Assembly (NCBI GenBank): GCA_016490735.1
Contig: JAEMWC010000056.1
Coordinates: 655,001-719,000 of the forward strand
Source of the DNA: Pachyseris speciosa
Lineage: Eukaryota; Cnidaria; Anthozoa; Scleractinia; Pachyseridae
Direction: 5' to 3'
DNA length: 64,000 nucleotides
This document shows, piece by piece, positions 22,012 through 33,765 of the stretch (position 1 is the first letter of the stretch; every line of letters begins with the position of its first letter). The notes under the pieces were generated by a model, which saw only the letters and a list, made by a program, of their open reading frames with translations, was not told the origin of the DNA and did not search any database. The position numbers and the translations under genes are program-made.

Positions 22012-23894
22012 CAGCTATGGCATTTACATCAGTAAAAGATGACCTATGTTCATGTAGCTACGATATCATATCAGTAAAACACTACAGTTAAGCAGAAAGA
22101 GCAATCACTATAACTTATACAGAAAAGCCGTGATACAATGTACTTTCTGCTGAAAATACGTCAAGTTTGTGCGTTCAGTTCAAAACACAACTTGAAAATA
22201 AAACCTTTTTACATTCGCATGGTAAACATAAGAAAAACGCACACATTCACTACTGTTATTCCTAGACGCCTTTCTTTCGAGTCCTACAAGAATAATGATT
22301 TTTTTTACTTCACTTCTCTGTACTTTGCTGACAGATAAAATTTTGTTCATATTCAAGGTGGAAATTTGGTTTTGAACCGTCCTTTGTTGCGCGTAACGCG
22401 GAGAAATTGGCCCATTGCGCTCAACTACGTACATTTAACTTATCAAAGGTAAAGCTACGAGAATTCAACCTGTAAGAACAGAGTGTCGTCTATCACGTAG
22501 CATCTTTCTTTCAGTGTGCTAAGGGATAACATCATAATCCACTTTTCAGGGTTCCCCTCATTCCCGGGCCTTGTGTACGCACTTGCAGGGGCAAGTGAGT
22601 CATTTATACTATTCACGGACTTGACAATGTTTTTTCGTTTCAGTGGATCTTCATGTTGGTCAATCAGTGTAACTGTAACTTTCTTATTAAAAGGCCAAGA
22701 TAAAATAGCATCGTATTCACCTTTCATAATAGCGAAGGCGATCACATGTACATCAGGGATGCTAAAAGGGGTATAAAATGTCAGTTTTAACGTGTATCCA
22801 TAGTAACGTTCTGTAAAAAATGAAGGACTTGATGTTTTGAATTCTTTTGGTGCTTTTGCTTGTCCTAAAATTTTACTGTATCCGTTAAGCCTCCATATGT
22901 ACTTGTTACTTTCAACTTTTTCCTCTAGTTTCTTGATCATAATTTGGGCATCATTTAGTTGAGTTTGTGTTTCAATTAGCTGAATTTTTGTTTCATACGA
23001 TTCAGCTAGTGCTGCGTGTAGTTTAGATTCGGTTTTATGTAACTGGGCCTGTGTGCTATTTAACTGATTACAGATCAAGTAGAGGTGGTGTTGCATTGAA
23101 GTTCCAAGATGTGTTTCCACGGCGTTCCTCTGGATCTATAAAAACCAAAACTGACGTTATTAAGAGTCACTCGCTGGTCAGGTAAGAGTTATTCTATGGA
23201 TGTGTGAGGTTGTCAGTAACAAATTTAGATGTATCCTGCGAGCAAGCTCTCTATTGGGGTCTCAAGCGAGATTTCTTTCGGGCGCACATCACGCGAAAGA
23301 AATCTCGCTAATAAATTGTCTCGTTTTACTTCGTGTAAGATCAATACGGATATTGAGTGAAACGAACAATGCACACCATATTTAGAGACTGCCTACAATC
23401 CTTTCACTCTTTTATTTCGTTTAATTTGTTACTTTCATTTTCTCGGTTATAGAACTTCTCGTCATGATTCTATTTAACTTGAGCGATTTGATTCCAGATG
23501 ATGCATTTAATAGGCAGCCTATTTAGACACTCTAATTGGTAATACATTTTGTAATCCAGGGAGTTCAGTAAATTGCGCAGATCCAATCCGTCCCTAATCT
23601 TATCTGGTAACTGAGCTAAACTTTATACCGCGGCAAACATCATTTTTTTTTCTTTTAGGACATGTTACAACGAAATAGCCATTTAAGACGAGTGACTGTT
23701 TTATGGCAACTAAATTCGTTGACATGCTTTATCAGAGTTCTGAAAAGCTACTAAATCAAGTACACACCTTTTCTTCGCAGCCCATGCCAACATACGGGCA
23801 AGAGACTAAGGACAATGAACAATGTTCTTTAATATGATCTGGAACCTGAAACAAATCGAAAACAAAAATAAGCTGTCGTAATTGCTACGACTGT

Positions 23895-24055
23895 ATAGAC
23901 CGCATGCATAAATGGCGTGCTTTAAATTAATCTTTTGTTCGTATTTGAGATCAAAATTCTAAAGAATTTGTTATCCCGAATGCTTGAGGTTATCAGTTTG
24001 AATACGAACAAAACAATTTAAAAGCAGCCGTTTTTGCATGGAGTCTATACGTAAA
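23895..24055. repeat. short inverted-repeat element in intron 5 of D
   Basis: TATAGACC...TTGTTCGTATT on the left faces AATACGAACAA...GTCTATA on the right, about 160 bp overall. Looks like a small MITE. Confidence 0.45.
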
Positions 24056-24681
24056 GACATGATACTAAGTGAATCAATTCATTGACCGTCGATTTCACAA
24101 TAACTAGTTCTAGATAGACAAAGGAAAAATTTGGTAAAACAAAAAGCTGCGATGTAGTCTGAAGTATCACCTTATGGCATGATTCACTGAATTAGTTCAA
24201 AAATATACCAATAATGAATTTTTCCTTAAAAATCTGCATTTCAGAAACTTGGAACAATTCTCCCAGACATGCCGCCATGTTTGTAAACTGGCATTCCTGT
24301 TTTTCAGCAACTTCTTAGAAATTTGGTTTACCTTTTAAAGTCATGGTGAAGTCCAAAAACCAAGTCGTACGCTACCAGTATTAGCAACAGCATCAGCATT
24401 AGCATTAGAGTTAGCATTAGCTGTCTTAAGTAAATAACTTAATTATGTAAAAGGTCCCTCTTACGCTTGTGCTGATCCTCACCAATTCTCTGGCAACTGA
24501 ATCACCACAGTTGTTGGGGCAAGGGAACTGGACATTTGTTGCAGTTAATTATATGATCCTGCGACAGAAATTAATTTAGGTACCATTCAGATACAGCGAT
24601 ATCACTTATTTTATGCAGAACAACCAAAAGTGAAGTGAAATATTCTGTGACTTGTGTTTTTAAATTGGTAACAATTCTTAC

Positions 24682-24696
24682 CCGGCTAGAAGCGGT
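24682..24696 (-). other. candidate 15-nt microexon, copy D
   Basis: TTTGCAG before and GTAAGA after. Would encode TASSR. Confidence 0.33.
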
Positions 24697-25526
24697 CTGC
24701 AAAGATAGTGTTCCTGATTGCCAATAATCGACCAGTAATTTGCACTTACGAAATTGCCAAAAACCCACGAGCGTATAATGTTCTGAGAAGCAAACTCTCT
24801 TAAATCCTGAGAAATTTTCGTTCCACTTGCAACGCTAACGACATTAATTTATAGTTAATAATTATATAACTAAAATGAAAACAAAATGACTTAAGTGTTA
24901 TGACCAAAAAACGAAATACAGTAACAAAAAAAAAAAAAAACGTATCAAAGTGTATTCACCTGCATGTGACACTCTGGAATTGGCTCTCTGCAGTATTTGC
25001 ACTCAATGATTCTCCACTCGCACGTGGTGGTCACGTGTTCCTCGAGATCTTTCCTTTTTAATGACATGTGACAGTTTTCGTTCGTACAGGAAACAACTTT
25101 GAAAGGACAAGTTGCCAAGTGAGCCTGTAAAACAATATGTAAAAAAGAATATGCTTATTGCTTAAGGGTACTCAAACAATGTGTTTTGATGTTTTTATTT
25201 TACCTCTTTGTTCCTCAGTTCACCGTTCCATTCACAACCTTCACTCGGACATTTAATGGCGAGAGACAGAATCTTTCTTTCTGTGGCTTTATCAGGGAAC
25301 ACATCCTAAATGGAAACTAAATAATGGTTATTTCTGCGAATAAAACTTGAGCAGTCAAGGTACGAGCAGAGACCGGCCATCTCAAACATCGCCTAACTCA
25401 AACTGGTTGTCAATTCAGTTGAGCTAACGTTCCTTTCCATTGGGCATTTTGGACAGTATGATAACTAAAGACTTTCTTGAACAAATTTTTGCGAGTATCG
25501 TGGGTTTCCGTAATTGCAGCGGCGAT

Positions 25527-25587
25527 GCAGGGAGCAGGGTTGGCGCGCAGAGAGCAGGGTTGGCGCGCAGGGAGCAGGGTTGGCGCA
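25527..25587 (+). repeat. three tandem copies of a roughly 20-bp SINE head
   Basis: AGGGAGCAGGGTTGGCGC repeats three times immediately before and into the SINE A-box region. Confidence 0.65.
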
Positions 25588-25853
25588 GTGGTGAGAGCGC
25601 TCGCCTTCCACCAATGTGTCCCAGGTTCGATTCCCGGACTCGGTGTCATAAGTGGGCTGAGTTTGTTGGTTCTCTACTCTGCTCCGAGAGGTTTTTCTCC
25701 GGGTACTCCGGTTTTCCCCTCTCCCCAAAAACCAACATTTGATTTGATTTCATTTGATTTGAGTTGAGTTGATTTAATTTGACTTTATTTGTTTCTGTAT
25801 TTGCTCGGCCCCACTAGCCTTTGTGCTATAAATACTACCGAGGGTAAATAAAG

Positions 25854-25907
<54 letters not shown>

Positions 25908-25914
25908 GTTATTA
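25567..25914 (+). mobile_element. tRNA-derived SINE with (TTA)n tail
   Basis: A tRNA-like head with A-box-like GGCGCAGTGGTGAGAGCG and B-box GGTTCGATTCCC, then a body ending in ATTTGATTTGA-rich sequence and a (TTA)n tail at 25855-25914. An inverted second copy lies at 54690-54893. SINEs are transcribed by RNA polymerase III from the internal boxes and moved by LINE enzymes. The copy is in intron 2 of gene D. Confidence 0.75.
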
Positions 25915-27534
25915 TGCTTGGGAGAATTTGATGTCACCAAACATTGCCCCTTCCTATACATGTCATAGTGTATCAAATGGGGGAAATAATGTAAATATTT
26001 TCAAAAAGTAAACTAAAGAGAATGAAAATATGGTTATACCCGGTCTCGGTCCAGGCCCCCCCTGTCTGCGGGACAAGTGTAAGGCTGAGCTTGAACTTCC
26101 TGTCTGTTTAGAACATAAAACAGAAAGTTAATAAATAAATAAATAAATGAGGAACAAAAATTAACAGACTTCAATTAAGGTTCCTTGACTTGTTTAAAAT
26201 ATAAGATGAGTAATAAAATCAGATGAGTATTTTAAAACAACAAGTTGTGTCCTGGTCCAGTCACCAAATTAACAATGCGGAATATCAATTTTTCTATTTA
26301 TTTATTCTTGATGACGGCTTTCCAGGAATCAGCAAATAGCCAAGAGCAGTTATGAGGAAATTTATCTACAAAATCAGTCTAGTTATGTTTCGTTTAGAGA
26401 CGACTAACAACAAATGGCAATAAGCCTGCATAGGTTTGCCTTCATTTTACCGAGTAATATGTCATTTATGTGGTGCAGTCATGCATAAACACGTCGTGTG
26501 CTGTCACAGATCAAAATGACCCTTGAAAGAAAATTACAGCAGCTTCAAAAGGCTGCCACTGTCCTTTTTAATGTACCGTAGTACCATATCAATATGCTGC
26601 ATCTTTCAACGGTATTTGAATTAACATGCAATGTTAGAAGCATGTGAAAGATGAAAGATTATGCTAATGATTGTGCTCGCATTGAGAACATTAAACCGAG
26701 CAGCAGACTGTCGGTGAAGCTTTACAAACGACTGATGAATAAAGCTAAGGATCCCATTAAAGACATACAGCACAAGTTTAACTGTAAAGAGTTTTTGCCA
26801 GAATATGCTTTTGAATTAACGTTATGTTTCTCGGTTACAGAGCAAGCTGTTGTAGACATGCGCTTGAACTAAATCTTAAACCTTCGAGCCGCACCTTCTC
26901 AAATGTTCCTCCAGACATTCTTTGCAAAACCTGTGCCCACATCTCGTTTGAACAGGCTGTTTTAGAGCCAACTGGCAGATTAAGCAGTGAAAATCTTCAT
27001 CAACCTCACCCACAAACTCCACATCATGGCCTGAAGGTAGGAGGTCTCTTCGCGATTCCGCCATTTTGTAAAATTATGCTTGACTAAACTTTTTAATAAT
27101 ATTCACTGAATTAAGATCAAGGTTTGGGGTCACATCTCGGTAACTAATGTTGCATTGAATTATTGATTTGAGTCATAAATTTGTAATCTGCTTGAAGGAA
27201 GTGTTTGATTTAAGTAAGAACTTTTCGACACCAAACTACATTGAATACAACAATAAAGGAAGGTGAAGAGGAGGGCAAAATGTCCATCTAAGAAAGCGGT
27301 CACACCGTTGGTGTATATGTTAACCTCTTCATTTATTAAAGATAATGCTTTTGAGGCAGAAACTGCGCTGTCAAGGACATAAGGAGACAAGACCTGCTAT
27401 TACACACAATACCAAACTGAAAGAGTTGCCTGATCTTACTTCTCTTCAGGGACCGCGGAAGATGTGGACTGAAGCCTTCAATCACTAGCAAAGCAAAAGA
27501 AGTGATAGTTAGAAATCCCTTAGTTTCATGTTTA

Positions 27535-28727
27535 GCCAGTGCGTAGTTTTTCCCCCAATTTCTCTTCTTTTATTAATGCCGTTGTATTTTTAGATCTTAA
27601 GAAGGCCTTCGATACCGTGGACCACCACTCTATTCTTCTTTCAAAACTACAATCTTATGGTTTTCAGGGTTCCACAAATCAATGGTTCTGCTCTTATTTA
27701 AAACCCGAACCCAAACGTGTCTTGTGAACGGAAATAAATCGTCCAAAGTGTTCCTTCGCTGTGGTGTCCCACAGGGAACGATTTTGGGCCCCTTCTATTT
27801 CTATTATACATAGTAAATGATTTGCCTAATTGCCTCCAGCATTCCCAACCAAAGATGTACGCCGATGATACTAGTAATACTTTTGCTGGTAGTGATGTTG
27901 ATGAAATAAATAGTTGTATTAATCTTGAACTGGAGAGAATTCGCGTGTGGCTTGCAGCCAATAAACTAACTTTAAATATGACAAAGACAGAATTTCTTTT
28001 GATCGGTTCCAAGCAAAAGCTTTTAAATTTTACAGCGAATCCCACTGCTAATATCAACCAGTTTCGATAAAACAAGTTTCGACTGTTAAATCCTCATGTG
28101 TCCACATTGATGAAAATCTTTCTTGGGAGTGTCATTTCAACGAGCTTTCTAAAAAGATTGCTTCTGGTATAACCGCCATTAAACGTATTAGGTATTTGGT
28201 CCCACATGAGACTTTACTTTCCATTTACAATTCATTAGTCCAACCCATTTTGATTACTGCAGCTCGGTGTGGGGATCCTGTTCTAAGAGTCTTTCTCAAA
28301 AGTTACAAAAATTACAAAATCGGGCAGCTCGCGTCATAACTTTTTCAAATTACGATTGTAGTACTGATGTAGTGGTTGCGGAAGGTAAACTGGGTTAAAC
28401 TGGACCGTCAACGCCTTGCTAATAAATCAGTAATGATGTACAAGATTGTAAATAATATGGTTCCGGAATATCTTAGTTTACGCTTTGTCTTCCGTTCTGA
28501 TACTTTAACTTATAACTTAAGAGATAGTGACGATACGCTTGCTATCCCTCAGCCCCGCACTAATTTTTGTAAAAAGGTCTGTCCTACAGCGGAGCTGTAC
28601 TGTGGAATAGTTTGCCCTCGAATATCCGACAGTCGCCCTCTCTTAATGAACTTAAATCTAAGTTGATGAATCATGATTTTAATAATAGTCTTTTTGCGTT
28701 CGCAGAACGCAGTTCTAATCCAGACTG
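27535..28727 (+). pseudogene. LINE reverse transcriptase fragment (second Jockey-supergroup element)
   Basis: A 5'-truncated reverse transcriptase: [15 protein letters not shown] at 27600, a GVPQGTILGP-like block around 27770, MYADDTS at about 27855, then a C-terminal tail (KLDRQRLANKSVMMYKIVNNMVPEYL) to about 28727. Stops and shifts lie between the blocks. Its 3' UTR and (ACCTT)n tail appear to be at 29560-29755, separated by a piggyBac-like segment. It lies between genes D and E, opposite in strand. Confidence 0.8.
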
Positions 28728-28929
28728 AATCGAGATTTTTGGATTACAAGAGCTGCCCCTGCAATCTGCAAGCAATCTGAGGGGGCGAACAAGAATGACA
28801 TCATCGCCAAGCCAACTCAAAAGCTTTCAAAATGGCGGCCGTCGGCGAGGAAAACGAAAGCCGTGATGTCTAAATGTCTTAAATGAGTTACGTTGCTACA
28901 GCCTGGAAATGGCGAAAGTACAAATGGCG

Positions 28930-29390
28930 GTGATACAACTACAATGAGTGGACAATTCATCAAGTAAAAGCGGAATTGAATCGACGAAATGTTTCGAAAA
29001 CAAGACCTGTTTGATCGAGTTGTTGAACACGATGAAATTGGGGTTCTGCCAGAGACTTCTGCTAGCAGGGAAGGTTCTTTGTGGCGACGATTGGCGATTG
29101 AAGTGGATGATCTGCCACCTTACCTCTCAAGAAACGACCTCGACTTAAATTTGTTATATTAGGATAAACAAATGTCTGAGAAATATTTTGTACACCTTTT
29201 TACACCACGGATCGGTCATTTCGATTTCGTCACTGAAACAAACAAATATGCCATGCGAAGGAACATACCATGTTGGGTCGGAACAAGTGCTGAGGAGCTG
29301 AAGGAATTTCTGGGGATTACTGTCTGGATAAAGCTCAAACAATTGCCGATTTCTACAATAATTTGTTCGTTGCTGCTACAACTATTTTGA
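28930..29390 (+). pseudogene. piggyBac-like transposase fragment
   Basis: Open frame from 29172 reads EKYFVHLFTPRIGHFDFVTE, then TNKYA, and W.G.SAEELKEFLGI, the entry to the DDE_Tnp_1_7 (piggyBac) domain. A preceding segment with DLPPYLSRNDLDL may belong to it. The catalytic aspartates are not present before the frame closes at 29390. It sits between the coding end and the 3' UTR of the LINE fragment, so it probably inserted there. Confidence 0.55.
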
Positions 29391-29559
29391 GAAACTATGT
29401 TTTAACATTGTGTTAGACAAAGTTGATATTTTTGAGGCTTTCCAAGATATTTTCAATGTGCAAAGATCATCATGGACCACATGGCCGTCCATATGGTGGT
29501 TTTAGGGTTAACATACCAAACCTACCAATACTTGAACGCACTTTCTAATCTACGATTAC

Positions 29560-29757
29560 TACTAGTATAAATTTTATTTTGCGTTTATACACGGCTTCCT
29601 TGTAAAGCAGGTTTTTCTAATCATTTCTTTTTTCTTGTAGTAGTTATTTATAATCTTATTTAGTTAGGTAGTTAGATTTATTTAATTAAATATTGTAAAG
29701 TCCTGAAGGAAATACCTTGTCTAAATAAAGATTTTACCTTACCTTACCTTACCTTTA
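29560..29757 (+). mobile_element. LINE 3' UTR with ACCTT-type tail
   Basis: Contains GTAAAGTCCTGAAGGAAAT, then AATAAAGATTTTACC and several TTACC units, a 3' microsatellite end of the CR1/L2 type. Likely the end of the LINE at 27535. Confidence 0.55.
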
Positions 29758-29772
29758 CCACATTGACAGCCC

Positions 29773-31126
29773 CCCCCCCCCCCCCGGGTGGGGGTACTCC
29801 CTATAATGGCCTATACGGGGAGGCTCTGCCCGAGAGAGGTACCTTTTTCACGCTTCAGGTATATGAAAGGGTAGGGATTTCACGACTCGAAGTATATGAA
29901 AGGGTAGCGAAATCTGTCATTTAACTATTTAGAAGGGCCTTTCGTTACAGCGATTACCAGTCACACGCGCCCTCCAACGGCTTTTTCCTTTTTCGAAAAC
30001 TAAGGTTTGGTGGACGTCAATCAAATGTATCCATGACAGTAACGGGATTTCTTTTATCAAACGAACTACTCGCAGAGTACCCAAGTTGCTCTTTCATCTT
30101 TACTTGACTGTCTAGAAACAGGAACTGTTCTGGTTGAAACTGAGACGTAAATCGTCTGAACTCTGTGCCTTTTCGTTCGTCTTGCTCACGGGCAATGATT
30201 TGAGGCTACAAATTTACGAACAGTGTATACAAACCACAACATGAGAACTAAATAATAACCTTTTAATATTACAGGATGAACAACACAAATTTGACTGCTA
30301 ATCTCTTCCGGCTTTTAGTACCTTTTGTACTGTCAATCCCATTTGTCGTAAAGTTCTGCTGAGGGTTTCAATTGCATACGCCTCACCTCGCTCGTACTCC
30401 AACCACGCTTGCAACTCGTCAAGATAGCTAGAGCTCTGGATTATCATAACGAATGACTTTCTGCGCCTAAAATAATCTACATCCGTAAAAAGCTGATAAA
30501 AAGTCAATTTCCACACACAACTCGACTTATTTTCTGAGGCCAACGTTTTCAGCTACCTGATATTTTTGGTTTCTTTGATCTTCTCTTTGGCGGATCGCTT
30601 ACGGCTCCAGTGTTCACGTACAATCGAATCGCCTTCTTCACTGCCTTCTTCACAAACGTTTTGCTCCCAAAAAGTGTTTCTGCATGCTATGTGATTAAAG
30701 GCAGACCATGTTGTCTCGACATAATAATCCTCCATCTCAACGAATTAAACTGGACTTTGTTAGTAATAACTGAGCGATTATACCTGATCACAATGACGAT
30801 GGAACATGGCCGTGAAACTGACACGAAACGAGGACTATGTTGTCATGGAAACATTTGATTGAAATCCACCAAAACTTAGTTTTCGAAAAAGGAAAAAGCC
30901 GTTGGAGGGCGCGTGTGACTGATAAGCGCTGTAAAATATTTCGAACACATACCTTGTGACTGTACTGTTCCTGTGGAAGGCATATGAAGGGGTACGATTT
31001 GTCAATGGAAGGTACACGAAAGGGGTACCTTTCCTGTCAAAAATGGTATATAAAAGGGTAAGGGGTCAGACCTCGGGGCGCAGCCTCCCCGTATAAATTT
31101 AATACCCCCCCCCCCCCCCCCTTGGG
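29773..31126. mobile_element. DNA transposon copy with 8-bp target duplication GACAGCCC
   Basis: GACAGCCC stands at 29765-29772 and again at 31127-31134. The element ends are G/C-run inverted repeats containing ACGGGGAGGCT. A second inverted pair lies inside (29955-30050 with 30835-30940). A 372-bp deletion derivative occurs at 37925-38296. It carries two minus-strand open frames (30298-30543 and 30553-30735). The 8-bp duplication suggests a hAT-like insertion mechanism. Confidence 0.7.
30298..30543 (-). CDS. short protein with transposase-type helix-turn-helix, inside DNA transposon
   Basis: 81 residues. The segment YLDELQAWLEYERG ... ETLSRTLRQMGLTVQKV resembles the second helix-turn-helix of IS630/Tc1-type transposases, where it binds terminal repeats. 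No DDE catalytic part follows. A second small frame (60 residues, 30553-30735) lies just upstream and may be its first exon or a separate remnant. Either a relic of the element's own transposase or a captured fragment; the 8-bp duplication does not fit the TA target of Tc1 elements. Confidence 0.35.
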   Translation of the reverse strand: MASENKSSCVWKLTFYQLFTDVDYFRRRKSFVMIIQSSSYLDELQAWLEYERGEAYAIETLSRTLRQMGLTVQKVLKAGRD

Positions 31127-31134
31127 GACAGCCC

Positions 31135-32084
31135 ATGGTTGTTTTTATGTAAGATGGTGAACAGGTTGCTTAATCTCTTTTGTTGGCTTCTCCGTTTACA
31201 ATCAAAGATTTACCTCAGCAAAAACAAGATTAAGGTTAGTAAATGTCAACTTAACCAACTACTAGCGCGGAAAGATCACTTTTCCTTCTCTCGATGGTAC
31301 AGATAGCCGGAGGTGTGCATCAAGCTGGTCATCATGGGTGTATGTTCTTTGTTCTTTGTTCTAAATACTGGTTGTTTCAAGTTGTTGACGTAGTGTAATT
31401 GCTTGACTGTTGGTCCTAGCAAACAGAAGATCCCAAAATATCTGTGCTAAAAGACAAATGATGTAACTGCTGCAACCTACACGCAGCTGGTAAGAATCAA
31501 TTAACAGGTTTCGTTCCGTGATCGTAATACCACGTGATTAAATTACCCTTCGATACAAAAAGGACTCAATAGCTTTTTAGGATCAGATCAGTAGCGGGCG
31601 TGGAGAGGCTAGGAGATAATCAAGAATCGGTGTAAGAATTATAAGAGGCTTAAAGTAGGACGTTTTACCCGGAAACGTTGGTGAGTAACTTTGTTTGATT
31701 AGTCCTTTCGTTAGGTTATTCTATTGTACTTGCTTATTTAGATTGCTTGTTGTTATGTGAACGCCCAGTTGTGTTATTTGTTACTCGCGTGTACAAACTG
31801 ATTTCTCGCTATTAGTAATTTTAGCCTTGTAAATATTGTATTTCAGTCGACCACATCGTTATGTAATCAAGGGAATAAATCCAAATAGTGGCAAAGATTG
31901 GGTCATTTTCCTCGGTGTATAGTGGTGTGTGTTGCAACGACAACTTTTCGAAATTTAGGATTTCACCCGTGGCTCAGTTCGAGTCTGGCCACCTACAAAT
32001 GAGAACAAGTATATCTTCAACTTTCAAAGACTTAAGTTCAGAGCGGGCTTTCTTCAATGGAAATGAAAATATCAAAGCAACTGG
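31135..32084. other. no gene recognised
   Basis: AT-rich sequence between two repeat complexes. The frame at 31888-32124 ends in APKRTKILL, which is merely the arm of the foldback that follows. Confidence 0.5.
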
Positions 32085-32111
32085 TTACTATAACGCGCCA
32101 AAACGGACAAA

Positions 32112-32311
32112 AATACTTCTTTGATATATATGACTTCTCCTAAATATATAATACTTGTTTCATATAGATATAATTCGATGTAGAAATATCCAACTTGTTT
32201 TCAAATAAACACAATACTTCTTTGATATATATAAGACTTCTCCTAAATATATAATACTTGTTTCATCTAAATAAAACTCGATGTAGAAATATCCAACTTG
32301 TTTCCAAATAA
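32112..32311. repeat. two tandem copies of about 100 bp
   Basis: The unit beginning AATACTTCTTTGATATATA and ending near CAAATAAACAC is repeated directly, with few differences. Confidence 0.75.
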
Positions 32312-32315
32312 ACAA

Positions 32316-33540
32316 GACGCTCTATGAGCGTTAACTCGGGATACTTTTGTGCTGCAGAAGCCGGACGCACGCTTTCTTATTCTCGAAACTATCCGGCTAG
32401 TGATTTGCTTTTGGGTTCACATAAGGCCTTTTTGTTCACGTACGAGCAAAGCTCGTTAAACTGTTTTGAGAGTTGCCATCCATATTCGTTGTCAGTTGTT
32501 GTTGTTTACTTCTAAATTAAGTGGCAACATCTGGAGTTTTTTCTCTCTGCGAAGCTTGAAAACATTCGCTTAGACACTTCTCTCTTAACATATTGGATAT
32601 TCAAAACTCGAAAACACAAGGCGAATCGTTTCCGTGTACATGTTTCTCAGAAGCAATCCAGATGTCACGCATTGTAAAAAGAACTCGAAATTCAAACCGC
32701 TCTATTTTCAAAACAAAGCTGTTACTTGGCTTAAAATGTCATTTACCTGATGAAGGTAAAAAATATAAATGTTTAATTTTAGTTTTTTTTTCTGACATCA
32801 CGTGAAAACCAAAAATTCGCAAACTTGTCTCTAAATATAGAACTGTCACAGCGATTGAGTTGTGGTATAAACCGGATCAAATTACATCAAAACAACTTTG
32901 CGATTTTCTAAATATAGAACTGTCACAACGTTCTCTCACAGCACGTGCGAGGCTTCCAACCTTGTCTTAAATTCGGCAAACCTTTTCACGCGGACAGTCT
33001 GTACTGTATTAAAATCTAGCTTAACAACTTTACAAAGATATGTGCAGGAAAATTTGGTCCGGTGGTCGAAGTGAATTATTTAACCTTGAGTGTTCACTTG
33101 CGGTCACGTATTAAATGGAAGGTATCACATTACGAAAACAACTTTGTGCAAATCTGTAATTTTTCTGTCACAGTCGAATTCGACTTGTGATATCGATTAG
33201 CCGATAAGCACTACACGTGCGAGGCTTCCAACTTTTTCTTAACACTCGGCAAACCTTTTCACGGGGACAGACTGTGCTGTCTTAAAATATCTAGCTTCAC
33301 AACTCAAACACGATGAATTTGCATAACTTGTAAACAACCGTCGCGTGATGTTAGCCTTTCGACCTTTGGACTATGTGGTTTGCTTTAACCAATGAACACA
33401 CCGCCACGTGCCTGCTATTGTGCATTGGCCAATCCAAACACCGGAACGTAATTGTATTGTGCATTTTGCTGCACAGAAAAAAAAAAAAAGACTGAAATCT
33501 GACACATTTTATAACTCGGTATACTTACAGTATCCCGAGT
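32316..33540. mobile_element. 1.2-kb inverted-repeat element, 5-bp target duplication AACAA
   Basis: AACAA at 32311-32315 and 33541-33545 flanks it, and the uninterrupted site is present in the right foldback arm near 35445. Ends: GACGCTC TAT GAGCGTT forms a small subterminal hairpin, followed by AACTCGGGATAC. The right end closes with GTATCCCGAGT. No transposase is visible. The interior contains a direct duplication of about 75-90 bp (32945-33020 and 33212-33300). Confidence 0.65.
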
Positions 33541-33765
33541 AACAAAACATCTTTTAAATATATAAAACTTGTTTTTGAATATTTATACAACTCGAGGCAT
33601 ACATGCAAAACTTGTTTCAAATATTTGACTTGGTTCACACAAATAGGACTTGTCAGCTTGGCGCCCCGCATATACAAAACTTCTTATCGATTAGATTATT
33701 ACAAATCGATACCACAGTTAGTATCCAGGTCTCTGGAAAACGGGTTTACCTAAAACAGGGAACCC

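Larger units (their letters stand above)
22455..27064 (-). pseudogene. TRAF-like gene D, seven exons, frameshift in exon 5
   Basis: Exons: 26895-27064, 26040-26103, 25204-25305, 24960-25124, 24483-24558, 23768-23845 and 22455-23135. They encode a RING (CLIC, CGHRFC, CKEC, CPAD), TRAF fingers, a coiled coil and a MATH domain (WRLNGYSKI, ERYYGYTLKL, LSWPF, DDTLFLQV). All junctions follow GT/AG and phases match gene E. Exon 5 is 76 nt where 75 is expected: an extra base at about 24521-24526 turns VPCPNNC into a shifted frame ending at TGA. The product would stop after the second finger region. Skipping exon 5 joins exons 4 and 6 in frame and would rescue a shorter TRAF. An assembly or read error is also possible. 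The promoter block shared by A, E and G is not conserved here. Confidence 0.8.

Noticed and set aside
27698..28075. 125-codon minus-strand frame
   Set aside because: Antisense to LINE reverse transcriptase sequence.
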